From the NCBI GenBank assembly GCA_002305765.1, contig DBQU01000062.1, positions 50,815 to 114,814 of the forward strand: DNA of 64,000 nucleotides, given 5' to 3'. Source of the stretch: Deltaproteobacteria bacterium UBA1386. Its GTDB lineage: Bacteria; Desulfobacterota; Syntrophorhabdia; Syntrophorhabdales; Syntrophorhabdaceae. Positions within the stretch are counted from its first letter, which is position 1. Each line of letters starts with the position of its first letter. This document shows, piece by piece, positions 8,269 to 17,113 of the stretch. The translations under genes and the position numbers were made by a program. The notes beneath the pieces were generated by a model. The model was not told where the DNA came from and did not search any database. It saw only the letters and a list, made by a program, of their open reading frames with translations.

Positions 8269-8700
8269 TCAAGCCGTCCCTTCCGGCAGGAAGGGTATGG
8301 GGTCGGACTTGCGGTAGACGAGGGCCTGGCACACGGCTATGGTGTCGTCGCGGTCCTTTACCGTTATATAGTAGGAAGCCGTCCTGTTCGTCTTGTGTGT
8401 TTCCTTCGATTCAGCAACAAGGAGGGCACCCTTTTCGGGTGGTTTCATATAGGTTATGTTCATGTTCAGGGCAACGGCCACCCTGTCATGACTGTTCGAC
8501 GAGATCTCGAAGGCCTCGTCGATGAGCCCGAAGATCGCTCCGCCATGGGCGTTGCCGTAGATGTTGTCCATGTCCCCCGTGTAGCACATCTCGCACAGGG
8601 CATATCCTTCGCTGACATCCCTGAGCCGTATGTCGAGAAGACGCGCGAAGGGCTCTTTTTCAACCCGATCGAAATAGGCGTTCCTTTTTCCGTCCTCCAT
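8269..8700 (-). CDS. PaaI-family hotdog thioesterase
   Basis: The 143-residue protein looks like a single-domain hotdog acyl-CoA thioesterase. The segment YGNAHGGAIFGLIDEAFEISSN (about residues 48-69) matches the family pattern, with HGG and a following Asp/Glu as the expected active-site region, and NMNITYMKPPEKGALLVAES is the central strand. Such enzymes hydrolyse acyl- or aryl-CoA esters; the substrate cannot be told here. It starts four bases after trxA. The final codons come from the intergenic repeat. Confidence 0.82.
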   Translation of the reverse strand: MEDGKRNAYFDRVEKEPFARLLDIRLRDVSEGYALCEMCYTGDMDNIYGNAHGGAIFGLIDEAFEISSNSHDRVAVALNMNITYMKPPEKGALLVAESKETHKTNRTASYYITVKDRDDTIAVCQALVYRKSDPIPFLPEGTA

Positions 8701-8703
8701 CCC

Positions 8704-9027
8704 TCACAGCACCTTCTTCAAGGCATCATCGACGTTGCCCTTGGGCTGCGCCCCGACGATGCGTCCCGATTCGGCGCCATTCTTAAAGATGATCAACGTG
8801 GGGATGCCCCGGACCCCGTATTGCGCCGGCGTCTGGGGGTTCTCGTCGACATTGAGCTTGAGGATCTTCACCTTGCCCTCATATTCACCGGCAAGGGCAT
8901 CGATCACGGGACCCATCACCTGGCATGGCCCGCACCAGGTCGCCCAGAAATCCACGAGAACAGGGATGCTCGATTCGAGAACCTCGGTTCTGAACTCTCC
9001 GTCCGTTACCGCTCTTGCGTTGCTCAT
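8704..9027 (-). CDS. trxA: Thioredoxin
   Basis: The 107-residue protein has the redox centre WATWCGPC at about residues 26-33 and the cis-proline loop GIPTLIIFKNG. It reduces protein disulfides in the cytoplasm. ATG at 9027 is chosen because AAGGAGG lies seven bases upstream and the length then fits thioredoxin exactly; a longer frame to 9114 adds a segment with no homology to the family. It is followed immediately by the thioesterase gene. Confidence 0.95.
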   Translation of the reverse strand: MSNARAVTDGEFRTEVLESSIPVLVDFWATWCGPCQVMGPVIDALAGEYEGKVKILKLNVDENPQTPAQYGVRGIPTLIIFKNGAESGRIVGAQPKGNVDDALKKVL

Positions 9028-9120
9028 GCCTTCCTCCTTGTTCGTTGTCCGCCACAGGACCCCCGGGCAGGCAATGTTTTTATAATAGTTAAGCCCTTCG
9101 CCGGTCGTTGTCAACCATGT

Positions 9121-9726
9121 TCAGTCATCGAGGCATTCCTTCCATTCCTCCTCGGAGATGCGCCGTATCCTTCCGCCATCGTTCATGTCGCGCACAAGCC
9201 CCGCTTCTAGGTATGCCTCATCGGTGTACCCCCTTTCCTCCCAGTAGCCTGACACGTAGCGGTCCATAAGGGTGACGCGAATGACGCTCTTCGCCGACTT
9301 GTAGCCCCAGAGGTAGGGCACGAAGGCCCTCACGGGCCCCCCGTAATCCTCCTCGAGGTATTCCCCGTCGAATTCGTAGGCCAGGAGGGTCTTGCTCCTT
9401 ACGGCCGTTTCCACCGGTATGGACGTGTCGTAGATCCTCTTTATCGACCAGAACCTCACAAAAGCAACGGAAGGATGCGCCTTCACGGCGTTCATGATGT
9501 CGAGGACCCTGACCCCGCCCCAGTTGCCCCGCACGGTGAAGCGCGTCACGCTCGTCAGGCGGGCGTCGACGACCGTTTTCGGCATCGCCCTGAGATCGGC
9601 CCACGTGAATGTCCGCGGCGCGTCACAGAGTCCTGTCACCTCTATCTCCCATCCTTCCCTGTCAAGGACCCCGGGGTGCCCCTCGGCCCAAAAAACGGGT
9701 GTTCTCAACTCCTTCAACCGGCTCAT
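9121..9726 (-). CDS. Sulfite-oxidase-like molybdopterin-binding protein lacking the usual Mo-ligand cysteine
   Basis: The 201-residue protein matches the catalytic-domain fold of the sulfite oxidase/MsrP family: an N-terminal VTGLCDAPRTFTWADLRAMP segment, the NWGGVRVLDIM motif, and a C-terminal YGGPVRAFVPYLWGYKSAKS stretch that lines the cofactor pocket. At the place where the family has HCVTRW or CVTGW, this protein reads TSVTRFT, so Ser replaces the Cys that binds molybdenum. No signal peptide is seen with the ATG at 9726, which has GGGAGG upstream. A role as an oxidoreductase or as a non-redox cofactor binder is open. Confidence 0.75.
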   Translation of the reverse strand: MSRLKELRTPVFWAEGHPGVLDREGWEIEVTGLCDAPRTFTWADLRAMPKTVVDARLTSVTRFTVRGNWGGVRVLDIMNAVKAHPSVAFVRFWSIKRIYDTSIPVETAVRSKTLLAYEFDGEYLEEDYGGPVRAFVPYLWGYKSAKSVIRVTLMDRYVSGYWEERGYTDEAYLEAGLVRDMNDGGRIRRISEEEWKECLDD

Positions 9727-9876
9727 CGCGACCTCCCGCCCTAAACAATAATCATAGCCGAATTTCAGGGGTCCGCAAATAAAAAAGACCACCCGGGAGC
9801 AAAGCCCTCATATGCCCTATGGCTCCTGGGCCTCTTCCTGTTCCATTTTTCCCGCGATTGTTCTATACTTGCGACC

Positions 9877-11049
9877 ATGGTCAAGCTCACGGTAAGAAAG
9901 GAGCGCAGCGGACCCGTCAGAGGGTTCCATCCCTGGGTGTTTTCGAAAGCGCTCAGGTCCATACCGGAGGGTCTCGTGCCGGGTGAACCCGTCGAGCTTT
10001 GTGATGAGTCCGGTTCCTTCCTGGCATCGGGCTACTTCAACTCCTACGGACAGATATCGGTGAGGCTCTGGGGACATGAGAAGGACGAGCCCGTCGGAAC
10101 GGATTTCTTCGTCCGGAGGTTGGAGAGGGCGGCTGATATCCGCCGCCGCTACGTGGAACGCCCGGGCACGAACGCCTATCGCCTGATCAACGGTGAAAGC
10201 GATCTCATTCCGGGACTTATCGTGGACAGGTACGGTGATCACCTCGTGGTCCAGTTCCACACCCGGGGTATGGAACGGTGGAAGACCGAGGTCGTGGAGT
10301 CCCTCGTAGCGGTATTCGGGCCTCGGGGTATCTGGGAACGCTCCGATGTGTCCGTGAGGAACATCGAGAACCTCGGCGCCGTTCGGGGGCTTCTCCACGG
10401 CAGCGTCCCCGACGCGATAGAGATCGCAGAGAACGGGCTCAGGTTTCTCGTCGATGTCAAGGAAGGACAGAAGACGGGGTTCTTTCTCGACCAGCGAGAC
10501 AAACGCAGCGCCTTCACCAAATACGCGAAGGACAGGGAGGTCCTCAATTGCTTCTCCTATACGGGAGGGTTCACGGTCTACGCCGTGGCCGGGGGCGCCC
10601 GCCGCGTCGTCAGCGTCGACTCTTCCCGGCGCGCCCTCGACATCGCGAAGGAGAACATCATCCTCAATGGATTCGACACGTCACGGTGCGAATTCGTCTG
10701 TGACGACGCGAAGAGGTATCTCAGGGAGCCGGGCCGGCACTTCGAGGCGACCGTGCTGGACCCTCCCGCGTTCATAAAGGACCGCAGGAAGAAACAGGAA
10801 GGCCTTGCCGGCTACCGGGCGATCAACGAAATGGCCTTGAGAAACCTCTCGCCCGGGGGCGTCCTCGTGACATGCTCCTGTTCCGCCCATCTGTCCCTGA
10901 GCGATTTCCGCTTCCTCCTGTCGGAGGCGGGGGCAAAGACGGGAAGACCGCTCACCTTACTCGAAACCCACACCCACGGCATAGACCATCCCCAGCTCGT
11001 ACCGTTCACGGAGGGGGAATACCTGAAATGTTTCATCCTGAGGGGATGA
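9877..11049 (+). CDS. rlmI: 23S rRNA cytosine-C5 methyltransferase, RlmI family
   Basis: The 390-residue enzyme has an N-terminal PUA RNA-binding domain (FHPWVFSKALRS; residues ~1-75), an EEHRE-like linker domain, and a class I SAM fold from about residue 200 (VLNCFSYTGGFTVYAVAGGA). Motif IV is LDPPAF and motif VI has TCSCSAHLS, whose Cys is the expected catalytic nucleophile. RlmI methylates C1962 in E. coli. KEGQKTGFFLDQRDKR is a strong family marker. TATACT ends seven bases before the ATG, with no Shine-Dalgarno, so the transcript may be leaderless. Confidence 0.9.
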   Translation: MVKLTVRKERSGPVRGFHPWVFSKALRSIPEGLVPGEPVELCDESGSFLASGYFNSYGQISVRLWGHEKDEPVGTDFFVRRLERAADIRRRYVERPGTNAYRLINGESDLIPGLIVDRYGDHLVVQFHTRGMERWKTEVVESLVAVFGPRGIWERSDVSVRNIENLGAVRGLLHGSVPDAIEIAENGLRFLVDVKEGQKTGFFLDQRDKRSAFTKYAKDREVLNCFSYTGGFTVYAVAGGARRVVSVDSSRRALDIAKENIILNGFDTSRCEFVCDDAKRYLREPGRHFEATVLDPPAFIKDRRKKQEGLAGYRAINEMALRNLSPGGVLVTCSCSAHLSLSDFRFLLSEAGAKTGRPLTLLETHTHGIDHPQLVPFTEGEYLKCFILRG

Positions 11050-11059
11050 AACATTTCCC

Positions 11060-11152
11060 GTTTTAAGTGATTGAGTTTTAAGTGTTAAGTCAAAGGCAGG
11101 AGCAGAAAGGATTTCATCTTTTACTTAAAACTTAAAACCTAAAACTTAAAAC
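11060..11152. repeat. Inverted repeat of TTTTAAGT-type 8-bp units between convergent genes
   Basis: The left part (11060-11090) carries repeated GTTTTAAGT and the right part (11123-11152) carries repeated ACTTAAAAC, its inverse. The ~32-base centre is not repeated. The AT-rich stem could act as a weak bidirectional terminator for rlmI and hisF. It is an AT-rich counterpart of the GCTTGAACC arms elsewhere. Confidence 0.75.
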
Positions 11153-11158
11153 CGTCTT

Positions 11159-11923
11159 TTACAGGTTTACCGCCACTCCCTTCCCCTTCAAATACTCCTT
11201 CACCTGGCGGACCGTGAAGGTGCGGAAGTGGAAGACCGATGCGGCCAGCAGAATGTCCGCGCCACCACGCACGACACCTTCGTAGAAGTGCTCCAGGGTT
11301 CCCGCTCCGCCCGAGGCGATCACGGGCAGGGTCACCGCGTCGGATATGGCCTTCGTGAACTCGAGGTCGTATCCTTTCAGGGTCCCGTCGCCGTCCATGC
11401 TCGTCGGCAGGATGGTACCGGCACCGAGTTCCTGGCAGCGCTTCGCCCATTCCACGGCGTCCTTGCCGACGGGGGTCGTACCGCCCGCCACGACAAGCTC
11501 GAAACCCGAGGGCATTGCCCCGTTACGCCTCGCATCGACGGCGATGACGATCCTCCCGCCTCCGAACCTGTCGGCGGCTTCCTTCACCAAGGTCGGGTCC
11601 TTCACGGCGGCGCTGTTCATGGACACCTTGTCGGCCCCGGCCTTGAGGACGAGCTCGATGTCATCCGTCGTGTTGATGCCGCCTCCCACAGTGAGGGGAA
11701 TGGTGATCACCGAGGAGACCTCCTTGACCCATTCCAGCCGGGTCTTGCGGTTTTCGACGGTGGCCGCAATGTCGAGCATCGCGAGTTCATCCGCCCCTTC
11801 CTTCTGGTAATAAGCCGCATTCTCGACGGGATCTCCGGCATCCTTGAGGTCAACAAAATGGACACCTTTCACAACGCGTCCATTTTTCATATCGAGACAT
11901 GGCATGATCTTCACGGTCTTCAT
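11159..11923 (-). CDS. hisF: Imidazole glycerol phosphate synthase cyclase subunit HisF
   Basis: This TIM-barrel enzyme closes the imidazole ring in histidine synthesis using ammonia passed from HisH. Catalytic Asp residues are visible in IMPCLDMKNGRVVKG (near residue 11) and IVIAVDARR (near 130). LTVGGGINTTDDI and VIASGGAGTLEHF are the two phosphate-binding loops. ATG at 11923 is preferred over 11938 because the upstream bases include GAGGAG and it gives the usual MKTVKIMPCLD start. It stands alone here; no hisH, hisA or hisI lies in the window, so the partner is encoded elsewhere. Confidence 0.93.
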   Translation of the reverse strand: MKTVKIMPCLDMKNGRVVKGVHFVDLKDAGDPVENAAYYQKEGADELAMLDIAATVENRKTRLEWVKEVSSVITIPLTVGGGINTTDDIELVLKAGADKVSMNSAAVKDPTLVKEAADRFGGGRIVIAVDARRNGAMPSGFELVVAGGTTPVGKDAVEWAKRCQELGAGTILPTSMDGDGTLKGYDLEFTKAISDAVTLPVIASGGAGTLEHFYEGVVRGGADILLAASVFHFRTFTVRQVKEYLKGKGVAVNL

Positions 11924-12182
11924 TGTCAGGCTCCTCATCTTTTGGATTTCCGTCCGGCCTCCCCGGCCGGCGGCGGTTCATAAATACATATTCGCTTTCT
12001 TCATCCCCTGTCAAGGAGCCTTCTTCCGCATCTCCGGGAAATGCCTTGCGAGCCCCTGTAAATTCTTGTAAAGTTATCTGACGGGCACCCGATAATATCG
12101 TTAAAGGCATATTTCACCACCTTGCGTCGATCAGAAGGCCTCTGCCATACGCATTGAAAAATGAACCGGGAGGTGTGTTCAC

Positions 12183-13829
12183 GTGAAGATCGAAAAGCTC
12201 AGGAACCTCGGCATTTTCTACAAGATCATGGGGATCTCGGCCGTTGCCATCGTCGTCATCATCCTCTGGAACATCCTGTATCTTCTCCCTCAAATGGAGC
12301 GGATCATGCTGAAGGAGAAACAGAACGCCGTCAAGGACGTCGTCGATGTCGCGTTCAGCATGCTCAACGATTATGACAAGAGGGTGAAGGCTCACGAGAT
12401 CGAGATGGGCATGGCCCAGATGGCGGCGATAAAGTCGATCCAGCAGCTTCGTTATCGCGGCGAGAATTATTTCTGGATAAACGACACGCAGCCCAAGATG
12501 ATCGTGAACCCCGTCATGATAGACCTGGAAGGACAGGACGTGTCGGGTTTTGAGGACCCCAAAACGAAAAAGAAGATCTTCGTCGAGATGACCGCCATAG
12601 CGAAGGATAGAAAGGCGGGCTTCTATGAATACAACTGGAAGAGGTCGGGGGCGACGTCCTTCTCCACGAAGCAATCCTACATAAAATACTTCGAACCCTG
12701 GGGGTGGGTGATAGGTTCGGGCATGTATCTCGACGACGTGAACAGGGAGATCGCGAAATTTCGCTGGATCATCATCGGCACCACTCTCGTTCTAGCCCTT
12801 CTCGTGCTCGCGTTGAGCTACCTCATCGCCAACAACATACGAAAGAACCTCAGCAAGGCCGTCGATGCCAGCAGATCCCTGTCGGAAGGCGATCTCAGCA
12901 TCGACATCAGCGCCAACGGTTCGGACGAAACGGGACAGCTTCTGCAGTCGATGAAGAACATGATAGGCTCCTTCAACACGATGATCGGCAGCATCAAATC
13001 ATCCGTCGACAGCCTCGATACGTCGGTCGAGACCATCAAGACACTCGCCGACAGGACGTCGGAGGGAACACGAACACAGGCCGATCAGGCCAACCAGATA
13101 TCGGTCTCGGCCGAAGAGATGAGCCAGACCATCGTTGATGTCGCAAACAACGCCAGCGGCGTCAAAGACGCCTCGACGAACGCGATGGAGGCCGCGATAA
13201 CGGGGAAGAAGGTCACTCAGGAGGCCGTCGCCGAGGTCAACAAGGTCCAGCATTCCTCCACCGAACTGGCAAACACGATCCAGAAACTCAACCAGCGCGT
13301 CAGCGAGGTTGCCAAGATCATAACCATAATAGACGACATAGCCGACCAGACGAACCTACTGGCGCTCAACGCAGCCATAGAGGCTGCGCGCGCAGGAGAG
13401 CACGGACGGGGCTTTGCCGTCGTCGCCGACGAGGTGAAGAAGCTTGCCGAAAAGACGATGAACGCGACAAAGGAGATCACGAACCATCTGACCACGGTTC
13501 AAAGGGAATCGGAGGAAACCACGAGGTCCATGGAGATCACCTCAGCCGAGGTTGAAAGGGTGACGGAGTACATGCAGGAGGTCGAGCAGTCGCTGGGGAA
13601 TATCGTCTCGTCCTCCGAACAGGTTCGCGACCAGATCATGCAGATCGCCACCGCCGTCGAGCAGCAGTCGGCGAGTTCCGAAGAGATAGCGAGGAACATC
13701 ACCTCCACCTCCGGCATCGCCAAGGAGATCGAGGCGGTGTCCAGTCAGGTGATGTCCGAGGTCAACAAACTCGTCGAGATAACGCAGGTACTGGGAAGCT
13801 CCGCGGCCCAGTTCAAGACAAAAGCCTGA
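12183..13829 (+). CDS. Methyl-accepting chemotaxis protein with a single Cache domain
   Basis: The 548-residue receptor has a first membrane helix at about residues 15-37, a periplasmic sCache_2-type sensor (LRYRGENYFWINDTQPKMIV through WGWVIGSGMYLDDV), a second helix at ~194-216, a HAMP linker, and a long coiled-coil signalling domain. The hairpin tip is IIDDIADQTNLLALNAAIEA followed by ARAGEHGRGFAVVADEVKKL. Such sCache domains often bind small carboxylates. There is no C-terminal CheR/CheB tether pentapeptide. The start is GTG at 12183 with GGGAGG upstream. No other chemotaxis genes are nearby. Confidence 0.95.
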   Translation: MKIEKLRNLGIFYKIMGISAVAIVVIILWNILYLLPQMERIMLKEKQNAVKDVVDVAFSMLNDYDKRVKAHEIEMGMAQMAAIKSIQQLRYRGENYFWINDTQPKMIVNPVMIDLEGQDVSGFEDPKTKKKIFVEMTAIAKDRKAGFYEYNWKRSGATSFSTKQSYIKYFEPWGWVIGSGMYLDDVNREIAKFRWIIIGTTLVLALLVLALSYLIANNIRKNLSKAVDASRSLSEGDLSIDISANGSDETGQLLQSMKNMIGSFNTMIGSIKSSVDSLDTSVETIKTLADRTSEGTRTQADQANQISVSAEEMSQTIVDVANNASGVKDASTNAMEAAITGKKVTQEAVAEVNKVQHSSTELANTIQKLNQRVSEVAKIITIIDDIADQTNLLALNAAIEAARAGEHGRGFAVVADEVKKLAEKTMNATKEITNHLTTVQRESEETTRSMEITSAEVERVTEYMQEVEQSLGNIVSSSEQVRDQIMQIATAVEQQSASSEEIARNITSTSGIAKEIEAVSSQVMSEVNKLVEITQVLGSSAAQFKTKA

Positions 13830-13882
13830 AGGCGGCTTTAAGGGGGTTACAGGGTAACGGGGTGAGCCGCTGGAAGGGATGC

Positions 13883-13918
13883 GGGCATACGGGCTTTCTT
13901 CCGTGTGCCCCTTCTTTT
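13883..13918 (+). terminator. Intrinsic terminator after the chemoreceptor gene
   Basis: GGGCATACGG (13883-13892) can pair with CCGTGTGCCC (13901-13910) around an 8-base loop, and CTTCTTTT follows. It lies between convergent genes, just before the 3' end of the minus-strand gene. Confidence 0.6.
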
Positions 13919-13921
13919 GGC

Positions 13922-14461
13922 TTACAGAAGGCCTTCCTTCCATTTGTCTATCTGCCGCCTGAAGGCGCGGCGGACATCCGAGGACGCCTTCTTCCATACC
14001 GGCCACGCCTCGATATTGGGCTCCACGCTGTCTCCCTTGATGCCCGACGCGGCAAGGTCTTGGGTTATCCGGGATGCGATCGAGCCTCGTATCTTTTCGA
14101 GTTCCCCGAGGCACTCCTTTTGAAGGGCCAGCAATTCCCTGCGGGCCTTCTCATCGACGACGAAACCGATGAACGAGAAGAGGGGGGCCATTTGGGCAAC
14201 ATCGTCCCCAGCCTCGAACTCGTCGCCAAGGATGTCAAGGGCGATCTTTCTCTTCCCGGCACTGTCGCATTCAAGCGCGTCGAGTTGGGCTTTTGTCTCG
14301 TCATCGCCGGAGAGACCCTCACGATAACGCCGGTAGATCGTCATCATCCCGGCCGCAAGCTCCTTGAGGGCAAGGGACCTTTTTTCCCTGTCGTCCATGA
14401 CGAGACCCTTCGTCTTCTCCATGGCCAATTCGATGGCACTCTTTATCTCCGCCATGATCAC
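13922..14461 (-). CDS. Uncharacterised helical protein
   Basis: I do not recognise this 179-residue protein. It has no signal peptide, membrane segment or Cys motif, and predicted character is mostly helical and charged. It is the last gene of a three-gene unit with four-base overlaps (hexapeptide protein, cupin protein, this gene), so it is probably made with them. The C-terminal end is basic (AFRRQIDKWKEGLL). GC content and codon use resemble the neighbours. Confidence 0.7.
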   Translation of the reverse strand: MIMAEIKSAIELAMEKTKGLVMDDREKRSLALKELAAGMMTIYRRYREGLSGDDETKAQLDALECDSAGKRKIALDILGDEFEAGDDVAQMAPLFSFIGFVVDEKARRELLALQKECLGELEKIRGSIASRITQDLAASGIKGDSVEPNIEAWPVWKKASSDVRRAFRRQIDKWKEGLL

Positions 14462-14859
14462 TCTCCCAGGTCTGCCCTCAGGGCGTCGGTCTTGTCGTAG
14501 TACTGAGGGCTGTACTCGATCACGAGGGAATCCTCGATGCCTTCGAAGCGATGGCCTACACGGGTCCCGACACGGACCTTCATCCCCTTTTCAAGGATGC
14601 GGGTCTCTCTCCCGCCGCTCCCGAGATCGGCGAAGACGGCCCTGATCGTGCCGCTGACGACATAGAAGACCTCCTCTTTGCGCTCGTGGTAATGACCGCC
14701 GCGAAACTGTCCCTTGCGGAGTTCGAAAAAGGCCAGGTGGCCTATGTCCTCCCTCCAGGATATCTGTACGAACTCGCCTTTCTCATCAACCCAGCGCTTG
14801 GCGCCGGCGAGGTCCTTGTTCTCGGGGAGGTGTTCGATGATCACCCTGTCCATTGTCAT
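14458..14859 (-). CDS. Single-domain cupin protein
   Basis: The 133-residue protein has a cupin barrel with the first metal-binding motif HYHERKEEVFYVVSG (His, His and Glu ligands) and the second motif around VGHRFEGIEDSLVIEYSPQY. It resembles the WxcM/FdtA-like and sugar-epimerase-type small cupins, which include sugar isomerases and regulatory binders; the substrate is unknown. MTMDRVIIEH gives two close starts, 14859 or 14853. It overlaps both neighbours by four bases, so the three genes are translationally coupled. Confidence 0.78.
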   Translation of the reverse strand: MTMDRVIIEHLPENKDLAGAKRWVDEKGEFVQISWREDIGHLAFFELRKGQFRGGHYHERKEEVFYVVSGTIRAVFADLGSGGRETRILEKGMKVRVGTRVGHRFEGIEDSLVIEYSPQYYDKTDALRADLGE

Positions 14860-15398
14860 GCCCCGCCCGGCGGTCCCTGCAGCGGTCTCATCCCTTTTTC
14901 CAGGTACTTCTTCGCCAGGTCGATGTAGAGCTGTTTGCCCTTATCCCAGAACTCCATGTCCTTCGGGGCGATCTGTCTGATCACGCGCATGGGATTCCCG
15001 CCTACGACGACGCGCGCCGTCACCTTCTGCCGCATCCTGACAACGGTCCCCTCGGCAACGATGGTGCCCTCACCGATCTCGCTCTCTATACTGAGGACCG
15101 CTCCCATGCCGATAACGGCCGAATCACCGATGCTCGCGGCGTGGATGACGGCTCCGTGGCCGATGGTGACCCTCTTTCCGATACGGCAGTACCTGTCGGG
15201 GGGCGCGTGGACGACGACCCCCTCTTCCACCGCCGTGCCGCTTCCCACGACGATGGCGCCATAGTCTCCCCTGAGAATGGCTCCGTGGCCTATGTAACAG
15301 TTGTCACCTATCACGACATCGCCGATCACATGGGCGATGTCGCTTACATAACTGTCCTTGCCGACCGTCGGCCTTCGTCCGTCGTATTCGTAAAGCAT
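14856..15398 (-). CDS. Gamma-carbonic anhydrase-like hexapeptide protein
   Basis: The 180-residue protein is a left-handed beta-helix with hexapeptide turns (VIGDVVIGDNCYIGHGAILR) of the YrdA/PaaY/CaiE group. In gamma-carbonic anhydrases three His residues bind the metal. Here two His fall near the expected positions (IGHGAILRGD and IGHGAVIHAAS), and VVVHAPPD provides a third candidate, so metal binding is plausible. The RxNPxR-like GGNPMRVIRQIA loop near the C-terminus is also typical. It is the first gene of the three-gene unit. Confidence 0.82.
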   Translation of the reverse strand: MLYEYDGRRPTVGKDSYVSDIAHVIGDVVIGDNCYIGHGAILRGDYGAIVVGSGTAVEEGVVVHAPPDRYCRIGKRVTIGHGAVIHAASIGDSAVIGMGAVLSIESEIGEGTIVAEGTVVRMRQKVTARVVVGGNPMRVIRQIAPKDMEFWDKGKQLYIDLAKKYLEKGMRPLQGPPGGA

Positions 15399-15435
15399 GC
15401 GTCGTTCCGCCTTCCGTTCACCCCGGGGAAGAGGC

Positions 15436-16245
15436 TCACTTGCCCTCGGTCGCTTTCTTTTCGGGTTCGGCCGGTTTCTTTTCCGGCGCGCCCGTTTTCT
15501 GCTCCGACGAGCCCTGTTTCTGGTCGTCCGTCCTGAGGGCAGCCTCTATCGCGGGAAAATTGGCACCCATCACAAGGTCTTTGCCGTTTATGATGAACAT
15601 CGGGGTGCCGCTCACTCCGATCTGGACCCCTATCTGCTTGTGGGCGTTCAACAGATCCGCTGCCTCCTGCTTTTTGCACACCTTGTATTTCTGCGTATCC
15701 AGCTTGCCCTTCATCGCCTCTTCGTATGCCTTTGCCCTGTCGGAGGAACAGAAGACATACTTGATCTTGTTCTCGGCGTCCTTGTGGGAAGGCAGGGGGA
15801 AGAAGAAAACATACCGCGTCAGGTCCTTCCTGGACTCGAAATATGACGCGGCCCGGCGGCAGTAGGGACAATCGGGGTCGGTGAACTCTATGACCGTCTG
15901 CTTCCCGTTGCCGATCTTGATCGCCTTGTCGAGGGGCATCTTCTTTACGTTGGCCACGAGCATTTCCGACTTCCTGTCCTCCGTCAGGTTCTTGCCCGTC
16001 CCATCGATGATCTCGCCGACGAAGAGAAGGCCCTTTTCCTCAAAGAAATAGATGATGTCACCACCCTTCGAGACCTCATAGAGGCCGTTGACGGGTGTCG
16101 GGCGCATGGAATCGAAGGGTATCTGCGGATAGGCCTTCTTGAATGCCTCCTCGTAAGGTTCGGCACACAGGCCGGCTGTGACGGTGAGCAGCGAAAGACC
16201 GATCACGATCATCATCATATATAGCAAAGAGTTTCTCTTTTTCAC
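15436..16245 (-). CDS. Periplasmic thiol-disulfide protein, DsbC/DsbG-like
   Basis: The 269-residue protein has a signal peptide (residues ~1-27), an N-terminal DsbC-like dimerisation region (VNGLYEVSKGGDIIYFFEEK), and a thioredoxin fold with the redox motif DPDCPYCRR near residue 126 and the cis-proline loop VSGTPMF. DsbC proteins repair wrong disulfide bonds in secreted proteins. The C-terminal ~25 residues are a Lys/Glu/Pro tail not usual for the family. Start is GTG at 16245 with AGGAGG just upstream. No DsbD-like partner is nearby. Confidence 0.88.
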   Translation of the reverse strand: MKKRNSLLYMMMIVIGLSLLTVTAGLCAEPYEEAFKKAYPQIPFDSMRPTPVNGLYEVSKGGDIIYFFEEKGLLFVGEIIDGTGKNLTEDRKSEMLVANVKKMPLDKAIKIGNGKQTVIEFTDPDCPYCRRAASYFESRKDLTRYVFFFPLPSHKDAENKIKYVFCSSDRAKAYEEAMKGKLDTQKYKVCKKQEAADLLNAHKQIGVQIGVSGTPMFIINGKDLVMGANFPAIEAALRTDDQKQGSSEQKTGAPEKKPAEPEKKATEGK

Positions 16246-16403
16246 GGTTCCTCCTGTCGGAATTGATGGTCAAATATACCACCGACAGGGGGCAATTTCC
16301 ATGAATAATTAGCCCGATGCCGGCCGGTAGCGGTATGCGGCGCGGCTCTTCGGATGCTGTCACCGGCGCCAGATGAGCCGCCTCTCGAGCCCGATCTGGG
16401 ATC

Positions 16404-17063
16404 CTATCCGTTCCATTCTTGAACCCCCAGCAACCCTACCACTCCCCGTATATCATCGAAGATGTGGTCGGCCCCAGCGTTCACGAACTGCACGCGGGAG
16501 GTCCTGCCGGTTAGCACTCCCGCCGTCAGGGTCCCGAAGGCCCTGCCCGCCTCTATGTCCGTCGGATGGTCGCCCACCAGGACGGCCTCCCCCGGTGCCG
16601 CCTGAAGGGCCTCGAGGGCCAGGCGCACGTGCTCGGGGTTGGGTTTCACGTAGCGCGTGTCATCGCGTGTCACGACAGTGTCGACATGGCCGGCAAGATC
16701 GGGGAACACGGTCTCGATCACCTCGATGCATGTCCTCGTTATTATTCCGACCTTGACTCCCTTTGACCTCAGCCGGAGAAGTGTGTCTTTTGCGTATGGA
16801 TAAAGGGATTTGCCCCGTGCGGCCTCCACTTCAAGAAGACGTAGTTCCTGAAAGGCCCTCTGCCGAAACAGGGGTCCCTCCCCGGCGAGGGTGTCCGCGA
16901 CGGCATGGATCATCTCGAGGATGTACTGGTCCGACTGGGAAGCAAGGAAGGACTCATCGACGTACTCCCTGGCCGTGTCCTCCACCTTCGCCCCGAGAAC
17001 GGAGAAATCGAGGGTAAGAGGGGTCAGCGTACCGTCAAAATCAAATATCGCCGCGCGTATCAT
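16404..17063 (-). CDS. HAD-superfamily phosphatase, phosphoglycolate-phosphatase-like
   Basis: The 219-residue protein has all four HAD motifs: DFDGTLT near residue 8, IITRTC as motif II, the Lys of KPNPEHV, and GDHPTDIEAG. A helical cap between motifs I and II suggests a small phosphorylated metabolite as substrate. It follows a class V aminotransferase by 50 bases on the same strand, so phosphoglycolate, phosphoserine or a related acid is a reasonable guess, without proof. Confidence 0.83.
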   Translation of the reverse strand: MIRAAIFDFDGTLTPLTLDFSVLGAKVEDTAREYVDESFLASQSDQYILEMIHAVADTLAGEGPLFRQRAFQELRLLEVEAARGKSLYPYAKDTLLRLRSKGVKVGIITRTCIEVIETVFPDLAGHVDTVVTRDDTRYVKPNPEHVRLALEALQAAPGEAVLVGDHPTDIEAGRAFGTLTAGVLTGRTSRVQFVNAGADHIFDDIRGVVGLLGVQEWNG

Positions 17064-17113
17064 GGATCAGGGGACCTGCCGGTTCCGGGGGGCAGTGATA
17101 TGGTCATCATCCG

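Larger units (their letters stand above)
7992..8278. repeat. Nested inverted repeat built from 9-bp units, interrupted by a MITE
   Basis: The left arm (7992-8031) and right arm (8246-8278) are inverted copies made of 9-bp units of the type GCTTGAATG. The left arm has one extra 9-bp unit compared with the right, so the arms have changed by whole units. A terminator-like hairpin sits just inside the left arm and a mobile element separates it from the right arm. The right arm supplies the last two residues and the stop codon of the convergent thioesterase gene. The same architecture, uninterrupted, recurs at 19685-19830. Confidence 0.85.

Noticed and set aside
7992..8278. CRISPR array from the regularly spaced short repeats
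   Set aside because: Units are 8-9 bp without spacers, arranged in inverse, with no cas genes.
12114..12674. Long antisense frames over real genes, such as the one opposite the chemoreceptor
   Set aside because: High-GC third positions create long antisense frames throughout; their composition is atypical and the sense strands encode clear families.
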